Positions 20,571 through 31,920 of a stretch of DNA of 64,000 nucleotides are shown piece after piece. A program made the translations under genes and the position numbers. Origin of the DNA: Eustoma russellianum (lineage: Eukaryota; Streptophyta; Magnoliopsida; Gentianales; Gentianaceae); contig AP025057.1 of NCBI GenBank assembly GCA_036186865.1, forward strand, positions 22,088,277 through 22,152,276, in the 5' to 3' direction. Below the pieces are notes generated by a model. The model ran no database searches and had not been told where the DNA came from. It was given only the letters and a program-made list of their open reading frames with translations. Position 1 is the stretch's first letter, and the number at the start of each line of letters is the position of its first letter.

Positions 20571-21745
20571 AAAAAAAATGCTCTGGTGCTGCTATGGAGA
20601 TTGTGGGTGGCGGCTATAGCCGCCGCTGATCTTCCTCGTTGTTTTTTCTGCTTCATAATTTTTCCTTTCGTCATTGTTTCGTTGTGCTTTTTTAGATTTT
20701 TTTTCCATTATCATATCGATCGTCCTGCCCTGATCATGGCTAGCGATCACACCCATCAGGCAGGAAAGGTGCCAACTTTTGCTTCGTTATTTCAAACTTC
20801 ATCCACGCCTACAATTGCAAACAAAATAATTTATCGATACAAGGGTAGTCCTATGATCTCTTTCTCGGATGAAGAAGTTTCTATATTGGCAGAGCCATAC
20901 AGGTTTTCGCTTGTGGGAACATTTTGGTATGGTTGGCCACCATTGGCGACTATTCGCGCGGCCATTGATAGAATTGGATTCAGCAGCACAGTGCGGGTGG
21001 GTTTACTTGATTCCAGTCCACGTTCTTTTACATTTTGCAAAAGAGCAAGATTACCTAGATGTTTTGCACGTCAAAGTTGGATGATATTGGGCAAATATAT
21101 GCGAGTCACAAAATGGACACCTGATTACGATCCAAAGTTTGATGTTCCCATCGTTCCCGTTTGGGTTTCCTTGCCGGGCCTTCTGGTACACTTTCATAAT
21201 AAGGAGGCTTTATTTCAGATTGGCAGGATGATAGGCACCCCAATGAAATTAGATAATGCCACGTCTGAGCACTTACGGCCGTCGGTAGCTCGATTATGCG
21301 TTGAACTGGATGTATCGCAGGAGTTGCCTGGGAGAGTATATATTCAGCTTTCCAAAAGATGTCTTCAGCAAACAGTGATTTATGAGGATTTACCGTTATA
21401 TTGTTCACGTTTCTTGAGGCTAGGACATAAACTAGATGCGTGCAGAGTTGATGTTGATCAGCATGCTGCCGCTGTACCAGAAATACAACCTACGATCTCA
21501 AAACTTCCACCAAAAATACATCAAGCTCAACGATGGACCCCCAAAAAAGGTACAGCTACAGAGCCGGCTTTTGAGTCACAAGATCACACAATTGCATAAT
21601 TGCCTTCTGAGACTGCGCACCAAAGTTTTCGCTCACCAGATTTATTAGCAAAATTCTCAGTCACTGAAGAATAGGATATAAATCGATTGAGAGGTATTGA
21701 TGATGTTATAGTAAATGCTTATCCAATTACTCCGCATAGCCCATT
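20571..21745 (+). mobile_element. Second L1-clade LINE, 5' part only
   Basis: It is related to the LINE at 3118-9032 in leader style (a GGCGGC-rich start) and in ORF1. It begins at the truncated Tekay LTR with a run of eight A residues and stops where minus-strand hAT sequence begins near 21746. ORF2 is absent from the window. Confidence 0.7.
20736..21599 (+). pseudogene. LINE ORF1 (DUF4283-like plus zinc knuckle)
   Basis: ATG 20736 begins MASDHTHQAGKVPTFASLFQ. The DUF4283-like domain follows (YKGSPMISFSDEEVSILAEP, MRVTKWTPDYDPKFDVPIVP, VSLPGLLVHFHNKEALFQIG, LRPSVARLCVELDV) with a partly degenerate knuckle (YCSRFLRLGHKLDAC, where CSxC is usual). A TAA at 21597 interrupts an otherwise continuing frame (LPSETAHQSFRSPDLL and on). 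The open frame extends upstream to 20466 into the LTR, but the methionine at 20736 matches the start of the related ORF1. It has fewer lesions than the LINE at 3118, so it is probably younger. Confidence 0.75.
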
Positions 21746-22836
21746 TTTAATTACCCCTTTCACCCTAGGTATCTTGCCAATGTCCTCAAGCATCAAATCG
21801 ATGCAATGTGCACCACATAGAGACCAATACAAGTGACGTCTCTTAGCTTCTAACAACTTTCTTACTTTATTATAGCTAGAAGCATTGTCAGTAACCACTT
21901 GAATGACATTTTTTCTCCAACATATTCAGCCATGTCATCAAGCGACTTCAATAGGACAGTTGCATTCTTTATGATGTTAGAAGCATCAACAGACTTAATA
22001 TAAACAAAACCTTTTGGTGAGTTCACCAAGAAATTGACAATATCCCATTTGGGCAGCCGAGTCCCGCCACCCGTTGGACATAATAGAAAAGTCATACATT
22101 GCCCAATCTGCTTCATGACTCTTCACAAACTCTCTCACTTTATCAACTTCTTTAGTGAGGAAAGGCACCCTCAACTCATGTTAGCTAGGAGGCTTCATTC
22201 CTTGGCCAGATTGCTATATTCCTTCAACGGCAACTTTGAAGCTTTCATGCTTTGCAACATTAAATGGAATTCCTGCATCATAGAACCATCGGGCAATATT
22301 TTGGCAAACTTTAGTTCTCAATTCCTTTTGGCAAACCTGATTAATGTTTGTTGTTTGCATTTTCTTGATTCCACAATTTTCTCAACATTTGGAAAGAAGT
22401 ATTTATCTATCAAACCTTTTGTTCTCAGCTTTTTCAGCCTGCTCGTGTTACTTCCAGCACTAGACCTTGTAGATTGATTTTCATCAAGCATCTCCCATTA
22501 TTCCTCCTCCCCATCTCCAAATCCAACATCATCCAAATCTTTAATTCTAGTACTTAAGACAGCTGCAATTTTATTTTTTTCCTTCTTCTTCATAAATTCG
22601 ATAATTTCCTCACGCACATGAGTTGAACACTTAGCACACTTTAAAATGTTCCCAAAGCCATCAACTAAATGTTCTTTAACTCTAGCGATTCCCTCTTTCA
22701 ACGCCTTATCACAAAAATTACACTTAAATTCATATCTTTTATCACCAACTTGAGTAGCATATTTTCTTGTAAGATCAGATGTGGAAGTTTTTTCAGACAT
22801 TTTAGAACCTATTTTTTTGGATGACCTGCCGAACAA
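21746..22836 (-). pseudogene. hAT transposase (zf-BED, DUF659) fragment
   Basis: The N-terminal frame (22836-22498) carries a BED-type finger: YEFKCNFCDKALKEGIARVK, then EHL and a second Cys pair CAKC. Downstream (22116-21770), SPKGFVYIKSVDASN, VIQVVTDNASSY and AHCIDLMLEDIGKIPRVK are DUF659 and catalytic-core signatures of plant hAT transposases. Frameshifts and stops lie between. Transposases of this kind cut and paste the element. Confidence 0.8.
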
Positions 22837-23335
22837 GAAAAAGATGGAAAGCTACTGCTTTAATGGAAAAAATACTTGTAAACTATAGGAATATATTTAG
22901 GATAATAACAAGAATCAAAAATAATATGGATTTACTTTACTGGCTTGATGACTGATGGCAGTGATGACCGTGGTGACTGATGGTAATGGTGACGGATGGC
23001 ACCAATGGTGACTGATGGCGCCGGCGGTGGTTAGAGAACTGAAAAGGGGCGATGTCGACTTTTTTTTCTGCAGAAATGATGTCGACTTACGGGATGTCAA
23101 CTTTGGAGTTTTGAGGTCAACTGTGATGTCGACTTTTATTTTTAGGCAGTAGGTTTTTATTTAGTTTTTTTTCTTTTATTTTAATAACCGAAATTACTAC
23201 TTTTTAAAAAAAAACTGAAATTACTGAAGCCCGCGCTACATGCGCTACGTGCACCTCGCGCGCTTCGCACGCCTCAGCTGCGCTTCCAGAAGGTTGCTAA
23301 ACTACATCACCTTGTAGTGATTGGTCTTGCGCTAC
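22837..23335. other. hAT 5' flank, low complexity
   Basis: It contains degenerate repeats of GGTGACTGATGGC at about 22940-23030 and of GATGTCGACTT at about 23050-23135, then the GC-rich block described for the hAT element. No gene is seen. Confidence 0.5.
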
Positions 23336-23474
23336 GCGTGCTACAGACAACACTGGCTGGCGAAGATTCAACTTCGTCATTTGACGCTAGAAGGAGGGCT
23401 TGAACCTCTGATTCTTTTGAAACTTATTTTATATAGCCTTTTAGTCAAACATGTTACGGCCCATCTTCTAAAAG

Positions 23475-24330
23475 ATGGATAAAGACACTCAGCGCAGGAG
23501 CAGAAGATCTTCTACTCCTTGAAGACACGAACGCACCCCTCAACCCCTGCCAAAGCAGGTCTCGAGAGGTCAAGAGTCCTCAAGTCCAGTTGTTGGACTT
23601 ACATACGAGGAGCTTGTGAGGGCCATTCAGTACGTGGCCCAAAATCCGAACGTATTTCAGGCCATGGTGGACGAGATGAAAGGAAAGCCCTAGCTGCCGT
23701 ACCTAGTGAAGTCTCCTCTAGTGACTCCCGCCAGAGGCGAAAGCATATGGAGTATTCCCTAACCCATCCATGATTTTATCCTAAAGCTTAAGAAGAGTTC
23801 ATGGCCGAGGCCAGACGCCCAGATCGGTGACCAAGCCACCAGCCATCATCCATAGCTGAGCTATTGGAAGCTTTGGCGCTCCACCTTAAGCACTCGCAGA
23901 AAGCGTTACAGCCGCTTAGGCGTGGCAGAGAAGTTGACAAGAGCGCCAGGAGCAAATCGCATGAAAGGCGGGGAGGTCGAGGGGTCTGTCTCTGTTGGCC
24001 TCCAAGACTCATATTTTGACTGCCATGAGGAAGGAGGCTTGGCAAGGGATCCTCCACCCTTAAAGGGCCCAATCCACAAAAAGGATCCAAGGTTGTGCTG
24101 CCTCTTCCACCATGATATTGGCCATGATATATAGGACTGCATACAGCTCTCTCATGAAATTGAGCGCTTGATCGAATCAGGTCATTTGCAGCAATATTAT
24201 AATCCATGGTCAAGGTTTCTTAACAGGCTGGAGTTTACCGGCCTCCTCCTAATGAAAGATGACGACTTGATTATTGACGCAGGTCGCCTGATGATGATAG
24301 GGACCCAGACATGACTGGTCAAGTACAACG
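23475..24330 (+). pseudogene. Tat-lineage Ty3 gag fragment
   Basis: The plus strand shows LTYEELVRAIQYVAQNPNVF (about 23606), then in other frames HILTAMRKEAW (about 24009) and PPPLKGPIHKKDPRLCCLFH (about 24053), HDIGHDI-stop-DCIQL and EIERLIESGHLQQYY (about 24150). The series PPPLKGP, KDPxxxCxFHxDxGHDxxDCxQLxxEIExLIxxGHL is the gag C terminus of Tat/Ogre-type Ty3 elements, with a variant zinc finger. Stops and frameshifts are frequent. No matching pol was found in the window. Confidence 0.72.
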
Positions 24331-25039
24331 CAGTGCAGCGTGCATATGATTGATACATGCTGGTCGGCCTTAAAGAGGCCCAAGGGCACCTGACAAGATC
24401 ACCTTGGTTGACCATCAAAGTGGTTTATAAGTAGACCGAGGTGAACGGGTAGACCTCCGGGGTCGCCCTGCTCAGTCGGCAGACGTGCCGATTTGAAAGC
24501 CAGAAGACCGAGTACTCGGTTCGTATCCAAATTTTATTTAGTATAAACTATGTAATTTACTTAATAGGAAAAACAAGTACATTTTGTTAAATATTTGTTG
24601 TTATATTTGAAATGTGTGATTCAGATACAAAGCCAGACTAATCCGACCAATCTCATTTAGCATAAACGAGGTATGGTGGCCCACTGTCATCACGTCCAAA
24701 TCACTATTTTATTCTCCGCGGTAGATAATTCTATGAAGAGCTATATATGCTGCTGCAAGACTCAACAAAAAATTGAATCTGCTCACTGATGAGCTGCGCT
24801 TTTCTCATTTATAAATAGTCGTGTATGGTTGGCTATTATTATTCTTATCTTGCTGCGAACTGATGTTATCTACTCGGTGGAAGCTATGTACAGTGGAACC
24901 CATCTTGATGAGCCTCCATAAGGGCGCCCTACAAGCTTTAGATTCATTCATGAAAATATGTTTTACATGTATAAAACGAGATGCAAGGGTTGGAGGAAAG
25001 GGATGGATAACCATTGCATGAATGATAGCATCTTTGTGG
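24331..25039. other. Unassigned sequence
   Basis: Probable remainder of the Tat-like element, with no motif recognised. It is AT-rich, with no repeat, tRNA or convincing frame. Confidence 0.45.
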
Positions 25040-25485
25040 TTTTCCGTAGTCGTTTGTGTGTTTTCTTATTTAGGGGTATTTTTGTTATTTCACTCATTAT
25101 TAGTAATTTGCATGCATGACACGCATTATATTTATCCTTGATGAGAATAATGCTTGGTGGAGTCTTTATGTTTGTAGGAAGCTTCAAGGAAGGAAAACAG
25201 TTTGTTAAGCAAGAATGGATGCTAAACTTCGAACAAGCATAACTTCTTTGTTTTAGCTCGGAATGACATCAATCTTGGGCTCAAATTCATTGTCTCAAAG
25301 ACTTCTACAACTTTGAAGGCGACAGCAAAGGCCAATTTCGAATGTACAAGCCTCTACAATGAAACTAAGGATCAAGGCTAAAAAGAGGCTAAAAGGCTCT
25401 TAAGGTTCTTACATTTTAGGGGATCATCTCTACATTTTAGGAACTCATGTTTTTTACAAATTCCAAGCCTAAAGAAGGTGATAAG
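25040..25485 (+). repeat. Unclassified LTR-like sequence, left part
   Basis: Sequence of LTR style, with no coding motif, that ends at the copia insertion. Its continuation is at 36940 beyond the element. The last five bases (25481-25485, ATAAG) are the target-site duplication. Confidence 0.4.
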
Positions 25486-28400
25486 CGTAGGATCTGCAAG
25501 ACACCACTAGAAGGGGAGGGGGGGTTGAATAGGTGGTGCGGAAAGTGTGGTTTTAAAATTTGTTTAAAACTAAACAACTCAACTTCTGAAAACAGATTCT
25601 GTTTTTAGGAACAGTTTTAAAACGTTTTTAAAATCAGGTTATAGGTCTCCAAAAATTCTAAAACTTTGTAATAACTTAGACTCAGATGTTATGATGGTCT
25701 CCTAAAAATTTCAAATTTAAATTCAACCTTTAACCCCTTCAAAAATCGTTGGTGGTCAGATTGCGTGAATCTGCCAGAAACGGTAGATTGTTTTGCAAAA
25801 TTTATTCCTATTTGTTCTTAACTCCAATTGCTCTGAAATTTTAACCACTGACCCCTTATATGTTTTATTTGAATGGGTTGAAACAGTTTTGAAAAATACT
25901 TTCGGGAAGTTAGTCAAATACACTCAAAGTCTCAACCTTTGCAAGTCTGAAAATCAGACTGCACTAGTCTCAGAACTTTGGATGTTTGAGTGACTTATAC
26001 TTATCCAAAAGGGTTGAAACTAATGCCAAATTAACCCTAGGACGTGTGGCTATGTTTCTGGAAATATTCGTGATTTTTGAAAATCGTTTACTATTTTTAC
26101 GAACGTAAATAAAAAGAGTAAACAGTGCAGAAACAGAATATGAGTGCTGAGAGTAAATGACACCGAGATTTTTATACTGGTTCGGTTATAAACAACCTAA
26201 TCCAGTCTTCAAGGAACACCTTCCTCGGTTCGCACTAGTCACACACACGCAATACACCTTACCACAGGGTTGATGGAGTTACACACCAACTCCAACTCTT
26301 TACAAACCTTGTACGTTGAATACAATACGCACGAACACCACCACCTTGCAAGAATGAAGATTGATCACACCTTGATCAATCTTTTACAACAACAACGAGT
26401 ATGTGGTGGTATAATACAAGCCTATTCAAGGATAGAAATATAAGTACAATAGGCTTTCAAGAAGAAAGAAAGAAAGAGAGTGTAGAAGAAGAGAGGCTAG
26501 CGTTTTTGATCTCAAGAATGTAATGCTTGTTCTTGTCTTGTTTTTGCTCATCTTCTTTCCTTTTAATGCCTTGTAGCCGTCCCCCTTAGTGTCTCCCCCT
26601 CTTGAAAATTGTCTTCTAAGTCCTTGGGAGAATGTAAGACATCATTGTGACATGGTCTTGCTTACTTGGCATCTTCTCATTGGACGATCATTTAACCTTT
26701 GCTTACTTGGCACTTCATGATAGGTTGAATGTTGTCATCATTTGATGACTTGGAAAATCTGAATATTTCACTCAAAACATGTGCCAAAATCAACATAGAA
26801 TAATTTCCATAATCCACAAGATTGTCACATAAATTAAGCAAGACAAAATTCTTCCCACACAAGGTTAAAAATCGGCCATAATGAGTGATTGCCATGCTGA
26901 ATTTTCAGCATGGGATACATTGTGTTAAAGTTCAAAATACTTCCATTTTTCTTTGATTTTTCTTTTTAAAATAAATCATCAATTGATAGCAAATATCCTT
27001 ATCAAATTAGAAATGAAATTTGGACACCCTTATGACCATAAATTCGGCCAAGACATATTGTACACATGCTGAAATTTTCAGCATGTGTGATATTCAAGAA
27101 TATCACAATTTTAATTCCATAAGTTATTCAAAATACTTCCAAATCATCTTCCAATCAATCCACCTTAATCAAGAAGTAAAATATGTCTCATAATAACATA
27201 GAAATTGGCCAGCTATAGTTCAACATGCTGAAATTTTTAGCATGTGTTTTAAATGAGACAATGTTTGAAACCTTACCATTTGTAGCTTCTTTCTTTAAAT
27301 CACCAACATTGTATGATTGCTTCTTGACCAATCAATATGCCAAAAAGGCTCCACATATGCTCCATCTCAGCTGTAGGTGGCGTGTACAAGTGTATATACA
27401 TGTGCTGAATTTTATTTTTGCTAACTTTGTAAAATAGTGCACATTTATTAATACACACATGTTATATTCCAATAAGCCCTTAATTTAATTTTCTAGAGCA
27501 TTTTAAGATGTATGACATATGTAAGAAGTGTCTAGATACGTGTCGTATGATGTGCCAAAAACATTCCATGTATTGTGTACGTAGGAAACCGAATTTTCGA
27601 TGTTTATCGATTATCTGATTTTTCTCTAATTAAATTCCAACTTTTTGCACATGTTATATATATTATGTTACACATAATATATATATTATATACTTTAAAT
27701 CTCAGCACTTGACAGGTCTAAAGTGGCGCCATTAACATGTGACAAAATTAAAATTGAAATCTCCACAAGTTGGCCTTAATGTGGGGTGATTTGTGTGTGG
27801 CAACATGGAATGATTTTATGGCTGAAAATATCACCCTAGGCACAAAAATTATAGATATTTTTGAAGTATAGGGGCTGGTCATTTATTTATGGCAAGTACG
27901 TGACACGTTGATGAAGTTTCGGTATTCGCCCGATACGACAATTTTCGGTTTAGAACCTTTTAACATGTCGTATTTAATTTGTCATCACCATGACTTATAT
28001 CATATGATATGAGACCTGAATATACTCATAAATATGAGTTAAATATAGTGGTGTGACGTTAACGTACGTACGTAAAATATATAACATGTCGGTAGTACGT
28101 TGGAATACATGTGTATGTGCCTTTTTCAAAAAAATCTGAAAATATATGTATTTATATGTGTATATGGCGTGTATAATGAATGAGGGGAGGAGGAGAAGAC
28201 TTTCCTTCCTTAGCCTTGTTGCCTTTGTGCCTTTTCCAAATGTAGCTTCCTTTAATGAACTACTTAGTTTAATTAACTAAGTACTTCACTTAATGAACTA
28301 GTTTAGTTCATTAATGGTGGCACCTGAAAATAGTGTAAACACAACAAATGTTTGCCATATGATGTAAGCTTTAACGCTTCATGGCTCGTTAGTACGGCAA

Positions 28401-28529
28401 CATTATATATGAGCTAAATAAGGCAAGTAATAAGGAATATCACGCACACGTTTGTCTATATCATGCACGTTTTATGTCATTCATTTAAATCACATATTTT
28501 GAAATCACTCAAACCCCTTTTTCTCTACA
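25486..28529 (-). repeat. Copia 3' LTR
   Basis: It starts CGTAGGATCTG (terminal T mutated) and ends TTCTCTACA before the polypurine tract. It includes several CATGCTGAAATTTTCAGCAT-type inverted repeats (about 27070 and 27228) and an AT-rich TATATA block near 27650-27690. The 66-codon frame at 25793 recurs in the other LTR and is not a gene. Confidence 0.88.
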
Positions 28530-28546
28530 ATCTCCCCCTTTTGATG
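28530..28546 (-). other. Copia polypurine tract
   Basis: Plus strand ATCTCCCCCTTTTGATG immediately follows the LTR; its complement is the purine-rich plus-strand primer. Confidence 0.8.
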
Positions 28547-28802
28547 ATTTTCAAAATAACTTATGCACATGATTTAAATACTACCGCTCCCCCTTCAAAC
28601 ATGCATAAATTTGAAATTTGAATTTCAAATTTCAAATCCAGCTCCCCCTTGATTTGTGCAATCAGTATCAACTCAGTATCAATTTGTGCCTCTCAAATTT
28701 GTGTCTCTCTCCCCCTTAAATCATGCTTTCTCTCCCCCTTTATTTTGGAAAGTAAATCAAAAGATTCCTGTAAATAAGGAAAGAAAATCAAATCACGTCA
28801 AA
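28547..28802. other. Spacer between RNase H end and polypurine tract
   Basis: C-rich blocks of CTCCCCCTT recur four times or more (about 28588, 28640, 28708, 28730), so the minus strand has several extra polypurine-like stretches. No coding content is seen. Confidence 0.6.
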
Positions 28803-30362
28803 TCAAATCATATCAACTGAAATCATGCCTAATTTGGAACGAAGAGATTCATACGTGGCTTGATTTAAGGCTTTTGTAAAGATATCCGCTACTTGTGCTT
28901 CTGTGCGTACGTGATCTATGACGATATCACCATTGTTTATGTGATCATGAAGAAAGTGATAGCGTACTTCTATATGCTTAGCCTTAGAGTGTAACACGGG
29001 GTTCTTAGAGAGATTGATGGCACTCATACTATCACAGTATATAGGGATTCTATTTATGGTAATTCCAAAGTCCGAGAGTTGTTGTTTTATCCACAACAAC
29101 TGTGTGCAGCAAAGGCTAAGTGCCATGCTTTTTGGAAAACCATGAAATGAGTGAGTTTCCTGAAAATTGGCAAGTCCCACTCGTGCTCTTTCTATCTATT
29201 TTGCAGCCACCATAATTTGCATCAGTATAAGCATGTTAGTTAAATTCGGAACCCTTATCGTACCAAATTCCTAAGGTGGGCGTGTGCTTAATATAGCGAA
29301 AGATTCTTTTTACCGCATTATAATGAGACACCTTAGGTTGACTTTGAAAACGTGCACACATACATACACTGAACATGATATCAGGCCTATTAGCAGTTAA
29401 ATATAGCAAAGAACCAATCATAGATCTATATAAGCCATTATCAAAGTCTTTACCATATTCATCTTTGTCCAATTTAGTAGTGACACTCATAGGGGTGGGG
29501 GATGGTTTCAAATTTTCAAAGTTGAACTTTTTAATCATGTCATTGACATATTTTGCTTGACTTATGTGAATCCCTTTATTCGTTTGCTTAATCTGCAAGC
29601 CAAGAAAATAGTTAAGTTCGCCAACCAAAGACATTTCAAATTTGGATTTCATGCAATTTTCAAAATCTTCAACAAGTCTATGTGAGGTAGAACCGAAAAT
29701 AATGTCATCAACATAGATTTGAATAATAAGTAAATCCGATTTGTCCTGTTTCAAAAATAGTGTACTATCTATAGTACCTCGTTTAAAATCATTTTCTAAA
29801 AGGAAAGTAGCAAAACGATCATATCATGCTCTCGGCGCTTGCTTTAGTCCGTATAGTGCCTTCTTTAGTTTGTACACGTGATCAGGATGTTTCAAATCTT
29901 CAAAACCGGGTGGTTGCTTCACGTATACTTCTTCTTGTATAATCCGTTTAGAAATGCACTTTTTACGTCCATTTGATACAATTTGAAATCTTTCATGCAA
30001 GCAATAGCAAGTAATAGTCGTATAGCTTCTAAACGTGCTACGGGTGCATATGTTTCGTCGTAGTCAATTCCTTTTTCTTGATTATAGCCTTGTGCTATAA
30101 GTCTAGCTTTATTCCTAACGACCTTTCCTTCTTCATTCATTTTATTCCTAAACACCCACTTTGTGCCTATTTTAGTATTATCTTGTGGTCGTGGCACTAA
30201 ATCGCATACATCGTTTCTAACAAATTGATTAAGCTCATCATGCATGGCATCAATCCAAGATGAGTCACTCAAAGCATCATGCACATTTTTGAGTTCAATT
30301 TCAGAAATCATAGCATGAAATTCATTTATTTCATCCGAAGTAATTCTTCTACGTGGTCGCAC
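28803..30362 (-). pseudogene. Copia reverse transcriptase and RNase H
   Basis: RT blocks: TKWVFRNKMNEEGKVVRNKA, RLIAQGYNQEKGIDYDETYA, KLYQMDVKSAFLNG (about 29945), IQIYVDDIIFGS (the YVDD catalytic box, about 29705), ELNYFLGLQIKQ, RSMIGSLLYLTANRPDIMFS. RNase H retains HSKAKHIEVRYHFLHDHI, and ends VADIFTKAL. About 37 bp including the catalytic TEAEY segment are missing near 29120, as seen by comparison with the second copia element. The frame changes near 29919-29754 and 29236. Confidence 0.85.
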
Positions 30363-30410
30363 ACCGTGAGTGAGGTCGCCTATGATGAGATCATGTGGGT
30401 GATCTCTATG

Positions 30411-31860
30411 TCATCTTGGTTGATTATTTTCTATGTTATCATGTATTTCTATGTGATCATGCATTTCTAATGTGTCATTCATGTCATGTATATCAAATGT
30501 ACCATCATCTTCATTCAGCACGGGTTTCAATTCAAAGTCATCGTCGTATTCTTTATCTTTATCAATCTCACTAAATTCATTGAATTTCACATGAATGGAT
30601 TCTATGATTTGTCTAGTGAGAGGATCATAACATCTATATGCCTTTGAATTTATAGAATATCCAACAAAAATGCACTCAATTGATTTGGATTCAAATTTAT
30701 CTAAATTATTTTTTGTATTCAAAACAAAACATTTGCATCCAAACATACGAAAATAGTCAATCTTAGGCATGCGATCATTCAATATCTCATAGGGCGTCTT
30801 GTTTATTTTCTTTCTTATAGATAGGCGATTTACTATATAGCATGCACAATTTACGGCTTCCGCTCACAGAAATCTAGGCAATTTATTTTCACATAACATA
30901 GTCCTAGCAATTTCTTGTAGTGTTCGATTTTTTCTTTCTACTACTCCATTTAATTGTGGAGTTCTAGGTGGCGAAAACTCATGCTTGATTCCTTTTTCTT
31001 CGCAAAATGAAATTATATCTTTGTTTTTAAATTCACCCCCTCTATCGCTTCTTATCCTTTTCACATTGACACCGTATTGATTTTCAAGTTGTTTAATTAA
31101 TTTTGCAATTTCAATGGCACTATCATCCTTATGTGCAAGAAATAAAGTACAATTATAACGAGAAAAATCATCAACAATCACGCATGCATAGTGGTGCCCA
31201 CCTAGGCTTGTAGTGCGACTAGGACCAAACAAATCAATGTGTAGTAGTTCTATGACTCTAGTCATGCTTATTTCATTCTTAGGCTTAAGTGACTCACGTG
31301 TTTGTTTGCCTTTTATGCAAGATTCACACAACTGAAAGTTGTCTAAATCAAGTGTAGGCAATCCTCGTACTAAGTTCTTTCGTTGGAGTTTTTCTAGTGT
31401 GGAAATACCAATGTGTCCTAAACGTCTATGCCATAAATTCACATTAGGTTCATTTGTCATAAAGCATTTAACTTTAGCGTCTACCACATCATCCATAGAG
31501 AGCGTAAAAATGTTGCCTTCTCGTTTTCCTTTTAAAACAGTTTCTCCATTTTTATTTATTATATTGCAGTAAGGGTGAGTGAAGCACACATCAAAGCCAT
31601 TGTCAATAAATTGAGAAATGCTAAGGAGATTGTAAGATAAGTTGCTTACCAAATAGACGTTAGAGATTTGAAGAGTGCTTGGATTTCCTATCGCACCTTT
31701 TCCGATGATCTTGCCTTCGTTGTTGTCTCCAAAGGTCACAGATCCGCCTTTTGTGACCTTCTTTAACTTTGTGAACAAGCTCGGGTCACCCGTCATGTGC
31801 CTCAAGCATCCACTGTCAAGGAACCACTTTATAGTTGTATCTTGCGATGTGTGGGCTCCT
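30411..31860 (-). pseudogene. Copia protease and integrase
   Basis: The protease active site KWFLDSGCLRHMTG is near 31810-31840. The integrase has the HHCC finger (NLWHRRLGHIG ... CESCIKGK), the core HIDLFGPSRT (first Asp), RIRSDRGGEF (second Asp) and LNGVVERKNRTLQEIARTML (Glu), then KTPYEILNDRMPKIDYFRMF and GYSINSKAYRCYD. A stop replaces Trp after LPRFL (about 30864) and others follow near 30411. An acidic linker with HD repeats (about 30420-30500) leads to RT. Confidence 0.85.
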
Positions 31861-31920
31861 TACAATATGCAAAGATGATTTAGGTACCCTTTTAACTTTG
31901 GGTCCTTTCGAGTTAGTTAA

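Larger units (their letters stand above)
21746..23335 (-). mobile_element. hAT-superfamily DNA transposon, truncated
   Basis: Minus-strand transposase remnants lie at 21746-22836. Upstream of them, at about 23225-23300, is a GC-rich stretch with repeated GCGCTAC, GCGCG and GCCTC motifs, of the kind seen in subterminal regions of plant hAT elements. The 3' part of the element is missing at the LINE junction, so terminal repeats and an 8-bp TSD cannot be tested. Confidence 0.6.

Noticed and set aside
20466..20735. Open frame upstream of the LINE ORF1 start, giving a 377-codon frame
   Set aside because: The upstream part is LTR and LINE leader sequence; the related ORF1 of the first LINE indicates a start equivalent to 20736.
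25793..25993. 66-codon frame found in both copia LTRs (also 34201-34401)
   Set aside because: Conserved only through LTR duplication; no motif and no start context.
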